This document shows positions 1-11,399 of a stretch of 64,000 nucleotides of DNA, one piece after another. This DNA is from Anaeramoeba flamelloides. Lineage: Eukaryota > Metamonada > Anaeramoebidae. The stretch lies in the NCBI GenBank assembly GCA_027625915.1, contig JANTQA010000012.1, positions 248,001 to 312,000 on the forward strand, given 5' to 3'. The notes below the pieces were generated by a model. It had not been told where the DNA came from. It searched no databases and worked only from the letters and a program-made list of their open reading frames with translations. Within the stretch, counting starts at the first letter, position 1; each line of letters opens with the position of its first letter. The translations under genes and the position numbers were made by a program.

Positions 1-250
1 ATAAGTTAAAAAAAGATTTTAGTGTAATTTCCAAGAGTATAATATTATATGGAAAATAATTATTTATATTTATTTTAATATTGAAATTGACTGCATAATG
101 AAATTTATTTTCTGTAAAAAATTCCGAAAATCTGTAATAATTTGCCCTGTGTGGATCATAAAATAACTAAATTGTGAAAATATTGTGATCAATTTTTATA
201 TTTTTAGAAAATAGATTTTGCTTACAGAGTCTATTACAAGCAATATAAAC
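1..250. repeat. Flank repeat at left edge
   Basis: No gene is visible. The sequence starting with TTTAGTGTAATTTCCAAGAG recurs, diverged, at about 49050-49260 and 63060-63290, each time beyond the 3' side of an RCC1-BTB gene position. It is therefore part of the duplicated flank that travels with the gene array rather than unique intergenic DNA. Confidence 0.6.
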
Positions 251-289
251 CCGATTCCAAATTCTGTGACTGACCTGAAATAATAAATT

Positions 290-700
290 GAACAAAAAAA
301 AAATTATCCTTTAGTATCCCATAACAATTAATAACTAAATCTGTTTTTTAATTTACTTTTTATTCATTCTAAATGTATAAAAAAGCGATATTTTAAAAAT
401 TAAAAAAAAAAATAAAATCAAAAACTAAAAAAAAGTGAGTCACAATTTTTGAAATGAGTATTACGGCTTTTTTATTACTGAACTGTCACTGAAAAAAGTT
501 TTGAACAAGATTTTTTTATGAATAATTAAATACATTTTCAAAGACATTACATAGTCACAATTTTCATAGTGATTATTGGTCTTTTCGAAGATCTCTTTTT
601 TTTTTTTCCACAGGAGCTTTTTAAAAAAAAAAGAAAAAGAAAAAATTTTCAAAAAAAAAAAGAAATCAAAAAAAATTTTTCAAAAAAAAAGAACAAGAAA
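290..700 (-). repeat. About 400-bp dispersed repeat, copy 1
   Basis: Read on the minus strand, this stretch matches about 41150-41500 and 52390-52700. Shared landmarks are AAGATCTTCGAAAAGAC, ATTGTGACTCAC and a T-rich stretch ending in an AAATATCGG-like core. All copies lie near RCC1-BTB exon 2 blocks, but this one is in the opposite orientation to the other two, which suggests a mobile or inverted repeat. No terminal repeats or coding potential were found. Confidence 0.5.
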
Positions 701-849
701 AAGAAAAATATAAATTGAAAAAAATAAAACTAAAATTTGCAAAATTAGAGAAAATATTTCTCATCCAAATATTTGTAATTATTTTTTTGAGAAGAATACT
801 GGAATATACCCTCCAAAACAACTCCCATTAACATTATAAAGAGTCAAAA

Positions 850-2055
850 TCTTTGAAAAATAGTTTATATATATACCTATATATTTTACCTTTTCATAAT
901 TTTATTCGTGAATATCTTCACATCATTAATAATTTCAATAAAAATATCCACAAACAAAAAAAATTTCTGAACAAAGGTTGAAAGTAGTCAATTTGTATTT
1001 GGTTAAAACTATAACTTGAATTATTTTTTAGATTTTTTATTTTTCTGATTTTACATATATAAATGTTAATGATTTTTGTGAAAAAATAATTTTTGTGTGA
1101 TAAAAAAATCAATAACAAATGTTGTTTTTTGAAATAAATCATTCTCTATTTGATAGATTTTTATTAAAGTTAAAATACTTTACAAATATATTATAAACAC
1201 TCAATTGTGAAAATGAAATATAAAAGTTTTTTATGATTAAATTTGGAAAAAATCTTGATAAAACCTTGAAAATTTGAATTGTTCCCAACTTAAAATGTTT
1301 AATATCTTGAAAAATAATTTTTTCCATTCGAATCTTTTATTAACCAATTGTGTTTAGGTAAAGTGAAGCTAACAAAAGGTTAAAAATTATCAAATGTTTA
1401 ATTTTTTTTTAATTTTTTTTAAATATTTTTTAAATAATTTTTTCATGCTGGTATGTGTCTGTGTACCTAACCTCAAATTTAGGAATATATTTTTATGTTT
1501 ATATAATATTTTATGGATTTAAATTCTATTTTGGTCAATTTTTGCTTGAATTTTTGTTAAATTATTCTTGATAAATATGAATTAATTTTTAATATTATAT
1601 GTGACTGATTTATTTGTCATAACAAAAAATGATGAATTTAACAATTATAATCACCTTGATTCTTTTCAAAAATAGAGAAATGAAGTCTATTTTTTATTTT
1701 ATTTATATTTGAAATTGTGATCCTGATGATACCTAAAAACTTTTTTTTTTTTCAGAAAAATTTTCACAATAAAAATTTTCAATAAAATTAATTAAAATTT
1801 AGTAATTTACTACCTTCAATTTTTAGAAATTATTCTTTATTTATTATCTTCTTTCAATCAATCAAATATCAAAAATTTATTTAAATAATTTATAAAAATC
1901 TAAAGTTTAATAAAATGAAAAATAAAAAATAAAAGTAATAAAAATAAAAATAGAAATTAAATAAATGATTGCTTTATTAAATTGAAAAAAAAAAAAAAGA
2001 TTTTAACTGTAAAAGAGTTTCCTCTAAATTAAAATAACGAATTTGTTTGATAAAA
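850..2055 (-). other. 3' flank of gene 1 (duplicated flank type A)
   Basis: Non-coding A/T-rich sequence. It includes the conserved landmarks CACATCATTAATAATTTC and CATGCTGGTATGTGTCTG, which recur at about 29040-30590, 49270-50440 and 63300-64000, i.e. 3' of genes 3 and 5 and at the right edge. The block is evidence that genes were duplicated together with about 1.2 kb of downstream sequence. The short reading frames inside it are not conserved. Confidence 0.65.
1973..1978 (-). promoter_or_regulatory. Candidate poly(A) signal AATAAA, gene 1
   Basis: AATAAA on the minus strand lies about 80 nt past the stop codon in a conserved context (TTTAATAAAGCAATCATTT). The same hexamer is at the equivalent place after all five gene copies (17864, 30509, 39888, 50362). 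Conservation of position supports it, although AATAAA is common by chance in such AT-rich DNA. Confidence 0.5.
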
Positions 2056-3131
2056 TTATTTTTTTGAATATTTTTCAAAAATATCCATCATTGGAATTGT
2101 GGGATTTAATTGATAATATTCAATAATATCTTCAAATTCTTCTTTGATGAATTCTTGGTCTGTGTCTGCAGTGATTGGTAGTTCGTCAGTGTATAAAAAT
2201 GAAATTAATAATTCAATGGTTTCTAATGATTTCCCAGAATAATCTTTGACTTTTTGGAAATTTTCTTCAATATTTTGAAACATATTTAAAAATAATCCAC
2301 TTCTGGCTGCTAAGATAAATTTGTGAATATATAATTCTTCTTCTTCATCATCTTCTTCATTTTTCACAACAAGTTTAAAATCAGAAGTTTGTTCATCAAA
2401 TAATAATTGTTTTAAATCATTTGTTAATAATTTGGTTTTTTGTGCATCTTGGATTCCAAAATGATTTAAAATTTCATTTGTTCTTTTGAAATTGATCATT
2501 TCATCACAATATATCCATTTTAACAAATCTTGAATTTCATTTAATTTGCAATTTGATTCCAAATATTTTTTGATCAAATCAAATGTTTTTCCAATCCTTG
2601 TTTCAATTAATATTTTATGAACTGGGATATTTTGGATATTACAATCAGAAATGTATCCATTTTTTAATAACTTTCCAAGATCTTGACTTAAATATGAATT
2701 TGATTTTAAGAAGAATATTAAATTTCGATCACAGCATTTTATTTGATTATAAGTTGAAAGATCATTGGTTAGATTATTTCCTGTTTGAATTTTTCTAATT
2801 ACTAATGAATTATAGGTGTCAAAACCACCAAAATACCCCTGAAACCAAATTTCATTATCTTGTGTTAATATTGCAAATAAATTATAACCACAAGCAATAT
2901 CTTGAATGATTGTGTTATTATTTTTAAATTGTGGATATTGTTTAAATTCTGTTAAATCATTTCCAAACCCAGTTCTATGTTTATTACCAGTTACATAAAG
3001 TTTTCCATCATTTGTCAGAATAGAGGTTAATCTGTATGCAAGTCTTATTTTTGAAATGTCTTCAACAGGGAATTCAAGCTTGATTTGGGTTGGTTTTAAA
3101 GCATTCTCATCATGCCCCAATCCTAATTCTC
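2056..3131 (-). CDS. RCC1-BTB gene 1, exon 2 (C-terminal two thirds)
   Basis: This exon joins exon 1 at 13945-14575. The acceptor AG is at 3133-3132, and the split Gly codon restores the RCC1 signature GGELGLGH. The joined protein has 568 residues. This exon holds the last RCC1 blades (LTSILTNDGKLYV, DIACGYNLFAILTQDNEIW; about residues 215-320). A short BTB-like segment follows at about 365-440 (YISDCNI, VHKILIETR, KWIYCDEM), then a clearer BTB/POZ domain at about 451-560 (SDFKLVV, IHKFILAARSGLFLNMF, ISFLYTDELP). An E/D run at about 468-476 interrupts the first BTB strands. RCC1 propellers bind partners and BTB domains dimerise or recruit Cullin-3, so an adaptor role is a family-based guess. 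The frame is open to TAA at 2056-2058. Confidence 0.85.
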
Positions 3132-4284
3132 CTTTTTTATTTTTATTTATTTTTGAATTGAAGAATTTTTATTAATTAAAGAATTTTAATTTTATTTTTT
3201 ATTTATTTTTTATTGGTTGGGAAAATCTAATTAGAATTTCAATTATTGATATTAATTGGATTTATGGTTAATTGAAAAATAAAAAAAAATTTTTTTTTCA
3301 GCTTTTCTTAAATAAAAGAAAGTTTTGAAGTTTTGAAATAATTCATTTAAGTCACCCATTCTGAAACGAAAATGATTTAATCAAAACTAATTTGTGGATT
3401 TAAATAGGTTGAATTTTGGCTTTGATCTGTTAAGGAACGAGTAATTATGATGAAAAAAATTTTCTGAATTTTCAGAAAAAACAAGATTTTTTTGTAATTA
3501 TTAAACAGAATATAATATCAATTAAAAACTAATCACAATGTGATATAAAATCGATCTCAAAAAAACAACAAGGGAAAATGAGTACATTTAAGAAGAAAGT
3601 GCCAAAAGAGAGAAATTCTATTTCTAATTTAAATTGTTAAGAATTATGATTTCGGAAATAACTGTTCCAGTTTTTGAAGTGTCACTCTTTGGCACTTTTT
3701 TGAGATCTCAAATATTTTTTACTATTTTCAAAAAAGTTATTTTTAACTTTAGAATGGTACAAAATCCTTTGAAACTTTTTTTTTGTAAATTGATTTTTTT
3801 GAAATTGAGTACTCTCAAAAAAACATTTTTTTTTTTTTTTCTCAAAAAACACAAAATAATAAAAAAAAATTAGAGAAAATTAAAGATTTAATTATTCTAA
3901 TTATAAAAATTGAATCAAAGAATTGGAAAAAAAATATTGATATTAATTATAATCAAATAAATTATTGGATTAAAAAAAGTATCAATTACACATTTTTATC
4001 GAATTACAATGGTTATAATTTTTCTGATACAAAAAAAATCCAAAATGAAATTTTTTATATTATTGAAAAGATTGTAAATAATTCAACTAATATCAATATA
4101 ATACATGATTCCCAACAAATAAATTTTCCAAATTTAAATAATATTAAGTTTAATAATATTAAATTGAATAAAAATAATTCAAATAATAAAATTTTATTCT
4201 ACCAAAAAAATATTTCAACTTTAGAAATATTTAATTTAATAAAAAAATAATTCGGTATTAAGATATTTAAGACAAGGACAAAAT

Positions 4285-5315
4285 ATGATTGAAATATGGG
4301 ATTCACAGAAAAATATTTCTAAATATAAATTAAATTTAAAAAGAAATATTTATTCAATTCCGAGAAATTTAAAAATATATAAATTTGAAAATATTAAATG
4401 CCCAAAAAAAGAATTATTAATTAGAGGAAATAACAAAAATATAAATAAACAAAAGTTAATTTATTTAAATATTTCAAGTTTTAATATTAGAGGTTTGAAC
4501 AAATCAAATAAAATTAAAATTTTGGAAAGTTTTTTAGAATTTCATAAGATAGATATTTGCTTAGTTCAAGAATCAAAAATATCACAAAAGCCTTTTTTCA
4601 TAAATTATAATTCAATTATTAAAAAATCTTATGGAAAACTAAACAACAAAGGTGGACTCATTATTATATATAAAAAAGATTTTAAATGATTTTATTAGAG
4701 AAATATTAATACCACATCGGGATTTCATGGGAATTCAGTTATGTGATTCTATTATTATAAATCTTTACAGAAGAAATAAAAAATTATCAGAATTTAAAAA
4801 TTTTTTATATAAACTTTCAACCCAATATCAATTTCATGATGTTATAATTGGTGGAGATTTTAATTTTAATAAAAATGAAATTCAAAAACTTATTAAATAA
4901 AAAATTTAAAATAATTGAGAACAATAAACCAAGTCGAAATAACAACAATATTGATTTCTTATTAACAAATAATAAAATTCAATTGCCAAAAAAATCAAAA
5001 AGTATATATAATAAATTAAGTGACCATAACGCAATAAGAAATAAAATTTTTATAAGTTCCAAATGGGAAATTAAAAAAAAATATATTATCAAAAGTCCTT
5101 ATTTATTTCAAAGAAAATTTAATGAATTCTTTGATAATAAAAATTTAAATAAAAACAATTTTAAAAAATTCAAAAAACAATTTTTACAAAAAGAAAGAAT
5201 TGTGTTTGAAATTAATAAAGAAAATGAAGAATTATTTAATTTAATTAAAAATTTATTTTTAAATGATAAATTAATTTATAAAATTAAAAAAATAAATTCT
5301 AAAAAAATGGTATAA
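4285..5315 (+). pseudogene. LINE APE-type endonuclease region (broken)
   Basis: Three overlapping frames together show the APE endonuclease motif order used by many LINEs: SFNIRGLNK near 4480, DICLVQESK near 4550, VIIGGDFNFN near 4845 and LSDHNA near 5020. The protein would nick genomic DNA to prime reverse transcription. The frame changes at about 4690 and 4880, so no continuous protein is made. The stretch after SDHNA is Lys/Asn-rich linker leading to the reverse transcriptase. Confidence 0.75.
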
Positions 5316-5444
5316 ATTAATAAATCAAATCAATTATGAATTTGAATTTAATCAAAAATATTGGAAATTAATAAATAAAATTAGAAGTTCATCAACAAAA
5401 ATTATCTTAAATAATAAAAATTTAGAAAATACTTATTTTGATTA

Positions 5445-6420
5445 TTGCCAAGGGAAATTAGCAAAAAACCAGAAATAAAAATTATCAAATTAATTAAGGA
5501 TTTTTATTTTAAGAAATTTGAAGATTTAGAACCAATGGATATTAAAGATATTTTTTCTTTAGAAAATATATATGATTTAATAAAATATCAAAAAAATAAA
5601 TCAGTTAAAGATTTTGATAAAATCCAATTCTATAAATTGGACCCTAAAAATAAAAAACGAAAAAGACTATCTACTTTTTTTAAAAAATGTTCAAAGAATT
5701 TTTTTACATTGGATTAATAACCCAAATGAAGAAATAATTAATTTTATCAAAGAAAGAAATATTTTATTTATTCATAAAGCTGGGGATGAAGGAGTTCCTT
5801 TGAATTATAGACAAATATCAATTAATAATACGTTAGCTAGATTTTTTCTAAAACTTATCTATAAAGGGATAGAAGACTCTTGGAATCTAGTCTCTGATTC
5901 TCAGTTTTGTTTCAAAAAAAAATTAGACACACGAATTGCTGTTCTAAATTTACTATTTGAACTTAATAAACTTAAAAAAAAAATATAAAAATAAAGAATT
6001 TTTTATTGTTACAATTGATATTAAAAAATGCTTTGATTCAATTAGTCATATACTAGTTCATCATGCTCTCAATAAATATATTAAAAATCAAAAAATCAAA
6101 ATTTGGTTACAAAAATATTATAAAAAAGAATAGATAGGAGTTTATCAAGGAGATCCTCTTTCTCCATTAATGTTTGGATTTATTAGTCATTTTTTAATTG
6201 AAAAAATAACAGATTTAGTCCAAAATGTTCAAATGTTTGCAGATGACTTAATTTTAATAATGGAAGGACCAATTTCAGAAATTGATAAAAAATTAATATT
6301 AATTTTTAAAATTATTCAAGAATTTTGAATGAACCCAAATAAAGATAAAACTTTAAAATCAAACCAATTATCGGAAATAAAGTATTTAGGAATTTGGCTT
6401 GAAAAAGAGAAACATTTAAA
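5445..6420 (+). pseudogene. LINE reverse transcriptase region (broken)
   Basis: Reverse transcriptase blocks are visible in order: FKKKLDTRIAVLNLL (about 5905-5960), VTIDIKKCFDSISH (about 6005-6050), a TAG where the related copy has Gly, then IGVYQGDPLSPLMFGF (about 6135-6183) and MFADDLILIM (about 6235-6263), the catalytic ADD box. The polymerase would copy the LINE RNA onto nicked DNA. A frame change after KLKKKI and stop codons show decay. The antisense copy at 54571-55339 is better preserved. Confidence 0.8.
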
Positions 6421-6820
6421 AAAAACTTTAAAAAAGTAAAAGCAAATTTTAAAAAAATCAAGATGATTTTTAGCCAACAACAATTGGCCAATGGAGTAAA
6501 ATTACAAATGTTTAAATCGATATGTATTAGCCAATTATTTTATGGATTAGTTATTTGATATCTAACCCAAAATGATTTCAACTCGATAGATGTTTGGATA
6601 AATAAAAAACATCACAAAATTTTTAAAAATTAATCCACATTCTCCAAGTATAATTTAGAAAACCGAGGCAAAAATAGACCAAGTAAGAATTTCGATATAT
6701 AAAAGAAGATTTAAACTCAAAAGTAAATTAGAAATACTTGGTTTCGAACACATATCAAAAAATTTAAAATTTTCCAAAAAAGATAACGAAAATATTAATT
6801 GGAAAGCAGAAAATCTAAAA

Positions 6821-7141
6821 TTGCTAAATGCGAATCTTAATCAATTTAGAGAAAATTTAATAATAAATAGCACTGGGTGGAAAGGCCAGGAATATTTAAA
6901 AATTATTAGATACAATAACAATATAAACAAACAACAAAAATATTTAAAATGGGAGGGCTCTACTTCCATCTTAAAACTAAGAAACTTCATAAATTATCTA
7001 AATAGATATTCATATGTTTATGATAAGAATAAAACAAAAACAAAATTTTTCAACTTATGCAAAAAATATTTAAACCTAGATACAGATGAAGATATCGATC
7101 ATTTTCTCTGGGACTGCCCATTCTATAAAGAAATCGAATAA
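6821..7141 (+). pseudogene. LINE C-terminal Cys/His segment
   Basis: An open stretch of 106 codons encodes the LINE C-terminus: LKWEGSTSILKLRNFINYLNRYSY... then NLCKKYL and DIDHFLWDCPFY. The C-x-H-x4-C pattern resembles the zinc-knuckle-like tail of many APE LINEs, which aids RNA binding. The same segment is recognisable at 20680-20900, 28380-28800 and 53765-53957 and helps to delimit truncated copies. Confidence 0.65.
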
Positions 7142-7299
7142 TTTGGATGAAAGATTTAATTCAAATTAACAAAAATAATAAGAATAATATCTTTGATATT
7201 ATTCGAAATAAAGACTCATTGTTTATTTTATCATTAGTTAATGATAAAGAAAATTATGATTCTTTATTGAGATTTCTAAACAAAAATTTAGAAATTAGG

Positions 7300-7395
7300 G
7301 CTGTAAGAGGTTTTCCAGAATTCAAAAGAATAGAGAAAAATCTTTTATTTTACTCCATTCTTTTAAATTCGGGAAAACCTAACAGCTGTAAGAGG
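7300..7395. mobile_element. Single hairpin module with 11-bp direct repeats
   Basis: GCTGTAAGAGG occurs at 7300-7310 and again at 7385-7395. The 74 bp between them form a hairpin: CCAGAATTCAAAAGAATAGAG on one side, CCATTCTTTTAAATTCGGG on the other, closing with AAAACCTAACA. It sits in the LINE C-terminus. The direct repeat is what a target-site duplication would look like, so the hairpin behaves as a tiny mobile element. Confidence 0.7.
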
Positions 7396-8349
7396 AAATT
7401 GATTTCCTCCCTTCAAAATAAAAAAAAAAAAAAAAAAAAAAAAAACATTTTTTTTGTTATTTGATTTTTTTCAATCTAAAGAAGGGTAATTTCACAATAT
7501 CATTTTTGTCAAGTTGCTCTTTGAGTATGGAGTAAATACACAGTACATGACTAGACACTTAAGAGAGTATTATTGTTTTAAAAATCAATTGAAAATTTAA
7601 TTGAGCTCTAAATAATTTTTTTTTTTTTTTATTTAATTTGTGTTTTGGTTTATTAAATTGATGAATTTTAACTTAATCTAAGCAATTTATTAATTATTAA
7701 CATATTTGTTTTTTTTTAAATAAAATTTTGACATGTTTCCAATATAGAACATAAAGAAAGTAAATTATTATTTTTATTAATAATTAAGTCCATTCTTGAA
7801 AATGTTTATCACATAATTTTTTGTTTTAGCTTTCCATGGTTTTGAAAAATTAAAATTTATTTTGTGATCATTTTTAATTAAACTTATTATACAGTCAAAG
7901 TTGCCCAAAATATTTTTTTCTAATATTAATTATTTTTTTACATTGACCATTTGAAGAACAAATGAATAATAATTAGAATAATAAACATCAAAGAATAGTG
8001 GATACAATATGAAATAAAACTAATAAATCAATAGACTTTGATAAAAATTGAAAAAATCCAAAATTCTAGGAGGAACTATTGAGAAAAACAAATTATTTTC
8101 ATTTTGATCTTTCTAATCAAGATCCAAATAAAATTCCAATAGAAAATAAAATGATTTTTCTACAATCATTTCCACTGTTTCAATAACATTAGGATATCAA
8201 TTTTTTACCAAGTGACTTTCAATCTTGCATTAAACAAAAAAATTTTACAAAAGAATTAGGTTTTGAAAAGTAGAAATGGACAAAAATGTGAAAAAATGTG
8301 AAAAAATGATTTCAATTGTGAAATTTCAAAAATAAATTTTTTCTTCTAA

Positions 8350-8803
8350 CTGTTGAGAGAAAAATGTTGGACACAGAAAAATGGTTGGAAACCATTTTTA
8401 ATTGGGAACATTAGTAAAATTGAAAATCAAATCCTATTGATAACGTGGTGACTTTTATATAAATGTAGGTTTAAATGTGTTACAAGTTCATTAATCTGTG
8501 GTGTGTGTAGAATACTCATTTCAATGGTGGATAACTAAACTAGATCATGCTATTTTAACAAAAATCAAAGTTGTAGTAAAGTTTACTATTAATTCTGAAA
8601 ATGGTAATTTTTAAACTTCCTTTAGATTATAAGAGATAAGGTTTTGAAAAAGTAGAATTGCATTAATCCTTATTCTAATAAGTAGATTATTGTTATTTTC
8701 TTTAGTTATTTCACAAACGATTGAAATTAAAAATCATTTTCAGGTTCCCTATTAAAATTGCTGTCCAACTATTTTTCTCTGTCCAACATTGTTCTCTCAA
8801 CAG
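8350..8803 (+). mobile_element. Harbinger-like MITE, copy 1 (454 bp)
   Basis: Terminal inverted repeats begin CTGTTGAGAGAAAAATGTTG and continue imperfectly. Flanks are TAA on both sides (8347-8349 and 8804-8806). A full homolog in the opposite orientation lies at 44333-44791 with TTA flanks. A 3-bp TWA duplication is typical of PIF/Harbinger elements. There is no coding capacity, so it is non-autonomous. Confidence 0.7.
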
Positions 8804-9009
8804 TAATATCCATTCAAATGCTTTAAACACATTTAATTTACCCATTATAACCCTAGTGTAGTTATACTGGGAAATGGTTTATTAATGACTCAATTCCAAT
8901 CCCAGTAAATAAAATTAATAAATTGTATAGGTAATTAAATAAATCTAAATTTGGATTGTAGTTTAACAAAAATTTATCAATAAAATTCAGATCTAATAAG
9001 TAAATTTTG

Positions 9010-9440
9010 ATCTATTCTTTAAAGTTTTCAAAAAGTTTTAATCTCTCATTTTCGAAAATATGAAAAAAAAATAACAAAAAAAATTTTCGGTTTTTGTGAC
9101 ATTTTTTTTGAACAAATTGTTGGTTTTTTACTCAAAAGAATCTTTATAACAATTTAAATCAGATTTTTGAGAAAAAAAAAATTGATTTTGAAATTTGAGG
9201 AATAAAATTACCTAATTATCAAATATCTTGAAGAAAATTTTATGTTAAAAAATTAAATATTTGGTTATTAAAAAAAAGTACAGTTTCAAAGTAAAATTTT
9301 TAAATCGTTTGAAAAAATTAAATGATTAAGACTATGTATTATTAATATTTACGCAATATTTTTTAAAATGTTCAATAAAAAATGATTTTTATTTTTTTCC
9401 ATTTTTTCCTAGGCTGATTTTTATTGATATGTATGAAGAA
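9010..9440. repeat. Block shared by introns 1, 4 and 5
   Basis: The sequence around ACAATTTAAATCAG and AATAAAATTACCTAATTAT also occurs at about 43790-44170 and about 55360-55530 plus 56096-56160. It is probably inherited intron backbone, though an old repeat is possible. It serves as the empty site for the insertion at 55526-56095. Confidence 0.5.
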
Positions 9441-9965
9441 GAGTTACAACGGAAAAAGATCAAGTAGTTACTTGCTAATTCTGAGATAATGAAACACGAA
9501 AGTATGAGTAACTTGAAAATAAAAAAGAAAAAGCAAGGCAAAAATATCCATCGTTAAGGGCAAAAAATATCCAAGGTTTAAAGAAAAAAAAAGAAATTAC
9601 AGCAATTGAACACCAATCTACAAATGAACATTCATGATAAATTACCAAATTAAATTAAATCAACCAAAAATGTCCTAGCTTATGATTTTGGATGTTGTTA
9701 CTTTTAGATAGCATTGTTTTATTTTTATTTTTATTTTTTTTTTGATTTTTTTTTTACCAATTAATTCTTATAAATTTCTTTTCTTTACAATTTTCAATTT
9801 CAATTTCTTTTTTTTCATTTTCAATTTTTTGTTTTTGCTTTTTAAAAATTTTGAGTATGCCTTTCACTTAAATAATCGTGAAATCTTTGATTTTACACTG
9901 AAATTTCCTTTAAGGAAATTTAAGTAAAAGGATATTAAAAGTGTAATTTATACCTCTTCAATAAA
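9410..9965 (+). mobile_element. Tail-sharing SINE-like element, copy 1
   Basis: The element starts near CCATTTTTTCC and carries a coding-like stretch (YEEELQRKKIK, then SNLKIKKKKQGK) that is broken here by a stop. It ends with a tail of about 100 bp: AATCGTGAAATC, then TTAAGGAAATTTAAG, GTGTAATTTA and TTCAATAA. The same tail ends the LINE family 2 copy at 32352-33164. Related copies lie at 22430-22950 and 55526-56095. Tail sharing suggests mobilisation by the LINE. Confidence 0.55.
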
Positions 9966-10161
9966 AATAATTAAAAAAAAAATAATTTTTTGTTTGACCA
10001 AAAGAATAATCTTCAAAAAAGAAAATAAAATTCTTTTATTAATATTTATTATGATTAAAACTATTTATAGTTTAATATTTATGGAAATAATAATAAACAA
10101 AGTAAATTTTTTTTTACACAATTATAAGAAATAAAATCAATTTAATAATTTTCAATTTTAA

Positions 10162-10859
10162 GAATCTAATCATTTACCATAGATTTGATCCATACTCAAG
10201 TAGTTACTTGAAACTAAAAAATGGTATTGTGAAATCGTAATTCTTTTGATTGACTAAATTCAAATAACATAAAAAAAATTCACTTAGGATCATAATTGTC
10301 AAAAAAATACAATTAAAAAAAAAAGTATAAAAGTATTCTCAATTTCAAAAAATTTACTTGTTTGTTTTATTAAATTTCCAAAAGGTTAAATTTCTTCAAT
10401 TTTAAACAAATTGTTTTTTTTTTGAAGTACGCAATCAATTTAATTCGATTTAATCTAATTTGTGCTATTTTTTAATCCTTCAAATTTGACAAAGTAAGGA
10501 TTATGTAATAACATTCTAGAGTTAAAAATAACTCATATGAGAGATGAAAAAAATTTCAAATAAAAATCTTCGAAATCTCAAAAAGCGCCAAAGAGCTAAC
10601 ACTTCGAAACCATCATAGTTGTTTTCAAAAATTACATATTATAACCATTCTAATTGAAAACTGAGTGTGGTTCTTTGACACTTTTTCTTTATAAAATGTC
10701 CTCGTTTTTTGATTGTTGTTTTTTTGAGAGATCGATCATGAAATTCACTAGATTGATTTATTTTTTGATTGTTGTTATGTACTCATAAAAATTACAAAAT
10801 TTTTTTTTTTTTTTTTCTGAAAATTCAGAAAATTATTTATCAACTGAGCCACAAAACCC
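10162..10859 (-). mobile_element. TTAA-bounded repeat, copy b, inverted
   Basis: The block is flanked by TTAA at 10158-10161 and 10860-10863. It aligns in reverse with the left and right parts of the block at 3434-7559, and so supplies the uninterrupted length of the family (about 700 bp). It contains a T-run hairpin (CTGAAAATTCAG). No protein is encoded. Confidence 0.5.
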
Positions 10860-11149
10860 TTAACAAAAAAATGTCAAAAAAAACATTTGATCTAAAAAAA
10901 AAAAAAAAAGTTTTTTTTTTTCTTAGGTTTCTGAATAGACTTAGATTTGAATTTTTTTGATCCTTCGTATATACATAATTCATAAGTACAGAAAATTTTA
11001 ATAAAATAATTTAAAATTTTGTCCTTTTATCATGAAAGACTGATCCCTTAAACAATTTTTTTGGAAAGGTGAAAGAAATTTGGAATGGGGGTAATTTTTC
11101 AACAAATGTTATTTATTAAATAATTTAGAAAATGAAAAGAATAAATTTT

Positions 11150-11180
11150 TATTATTATTATAATTATTATTATTATTATT
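11150..11180. repeat. ATT microsatellite
   Basis: An interrupted (ATT)n tract precedes GAAGG. It is a simple repeat without other context. Confidence 0.8.
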
Positions 11181-11399
11181 GAAGGAATAATAATAATCAC
11201 ACCTTTATAACAATTGAATGTATTTTGAAACTCGTGAATGTTTTATATATTGCAGTAGAGTGTAATAGGTTATAATGGGTACAATTGAGTGTAATAGAGT
11301 TAACTAGAGTGTATTCAAGTGCCATATAGTGCCTACAAGTTAATATCGTTTACAGAATGTAAAAGAATATATTTTACAGATAAAACAGAAAACCTAAAA

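Larger units (their letters stand above)
3841..7445 (+). mobile_element. LINE family 1, near full length, degenerate
   Basis: Non-LTR retrotransposon with an A-rich first reading frame (about 3880-4250), then APE-type endonuclease, reverse transcriptase and a C-terminal Cys/His segment, ending in a poly(A) run at about 7420-7445. A short A-run followed by CATTTTTTTT occurs at both edges (about 3817-3832 and 7440-7454) and is a plausible target duplication, though low in complexity. Several frame breaks and stops make it inactive. The nested hairpin at 7311-7384 is a later insertion. Confidence 0.8.
3434..7559 (+). mobile_element. TTAA-bounded repeat, copy a, interrupted by a LINE
   Basis: TTAA at 3430-3433 and at 7560-7563 bracket this block. 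Intron 5 has a continuous homologous sequence with a single TTAA at 51837-51840, i.e. an empty site. Without the LINE (about 3841-7445) the element is about 520 bp. It matches, in reverse, the copy at 10162-10859: ATCGATCTC, the AAAGTGCC / TCTTTGGCAC pair and CCATACTCAA all align. Terminal inverted repeats are weak, so the superfamily is unclear. TTAA targets suggest a DNA transposon derivative. Confidence 0.55.

Noticed and set aside
1139-1327. 62-codon minus-strand frame in flank type A
   Set aside because: The homologous flanks at 29.4, 49.6 and 63.7 kb do not keep the frame.
2583-2798. 71-codon plus-strand frame MFFQSLFQLIFYELGYFG, repeated at 18485, 31139 and 50986
   Set aside because: It recurs only because it lies opposite the conserved BTB-like coding segment in each paralog.
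3430-10863. A single 7.4-kb DNA transposon with about 300-bp inverted ends
   Set aside because: The two inverted blocks each have both ends of a shorter TTAA-bounded repeat, and intron 5 matches sequence between them, so they are two separate copies.
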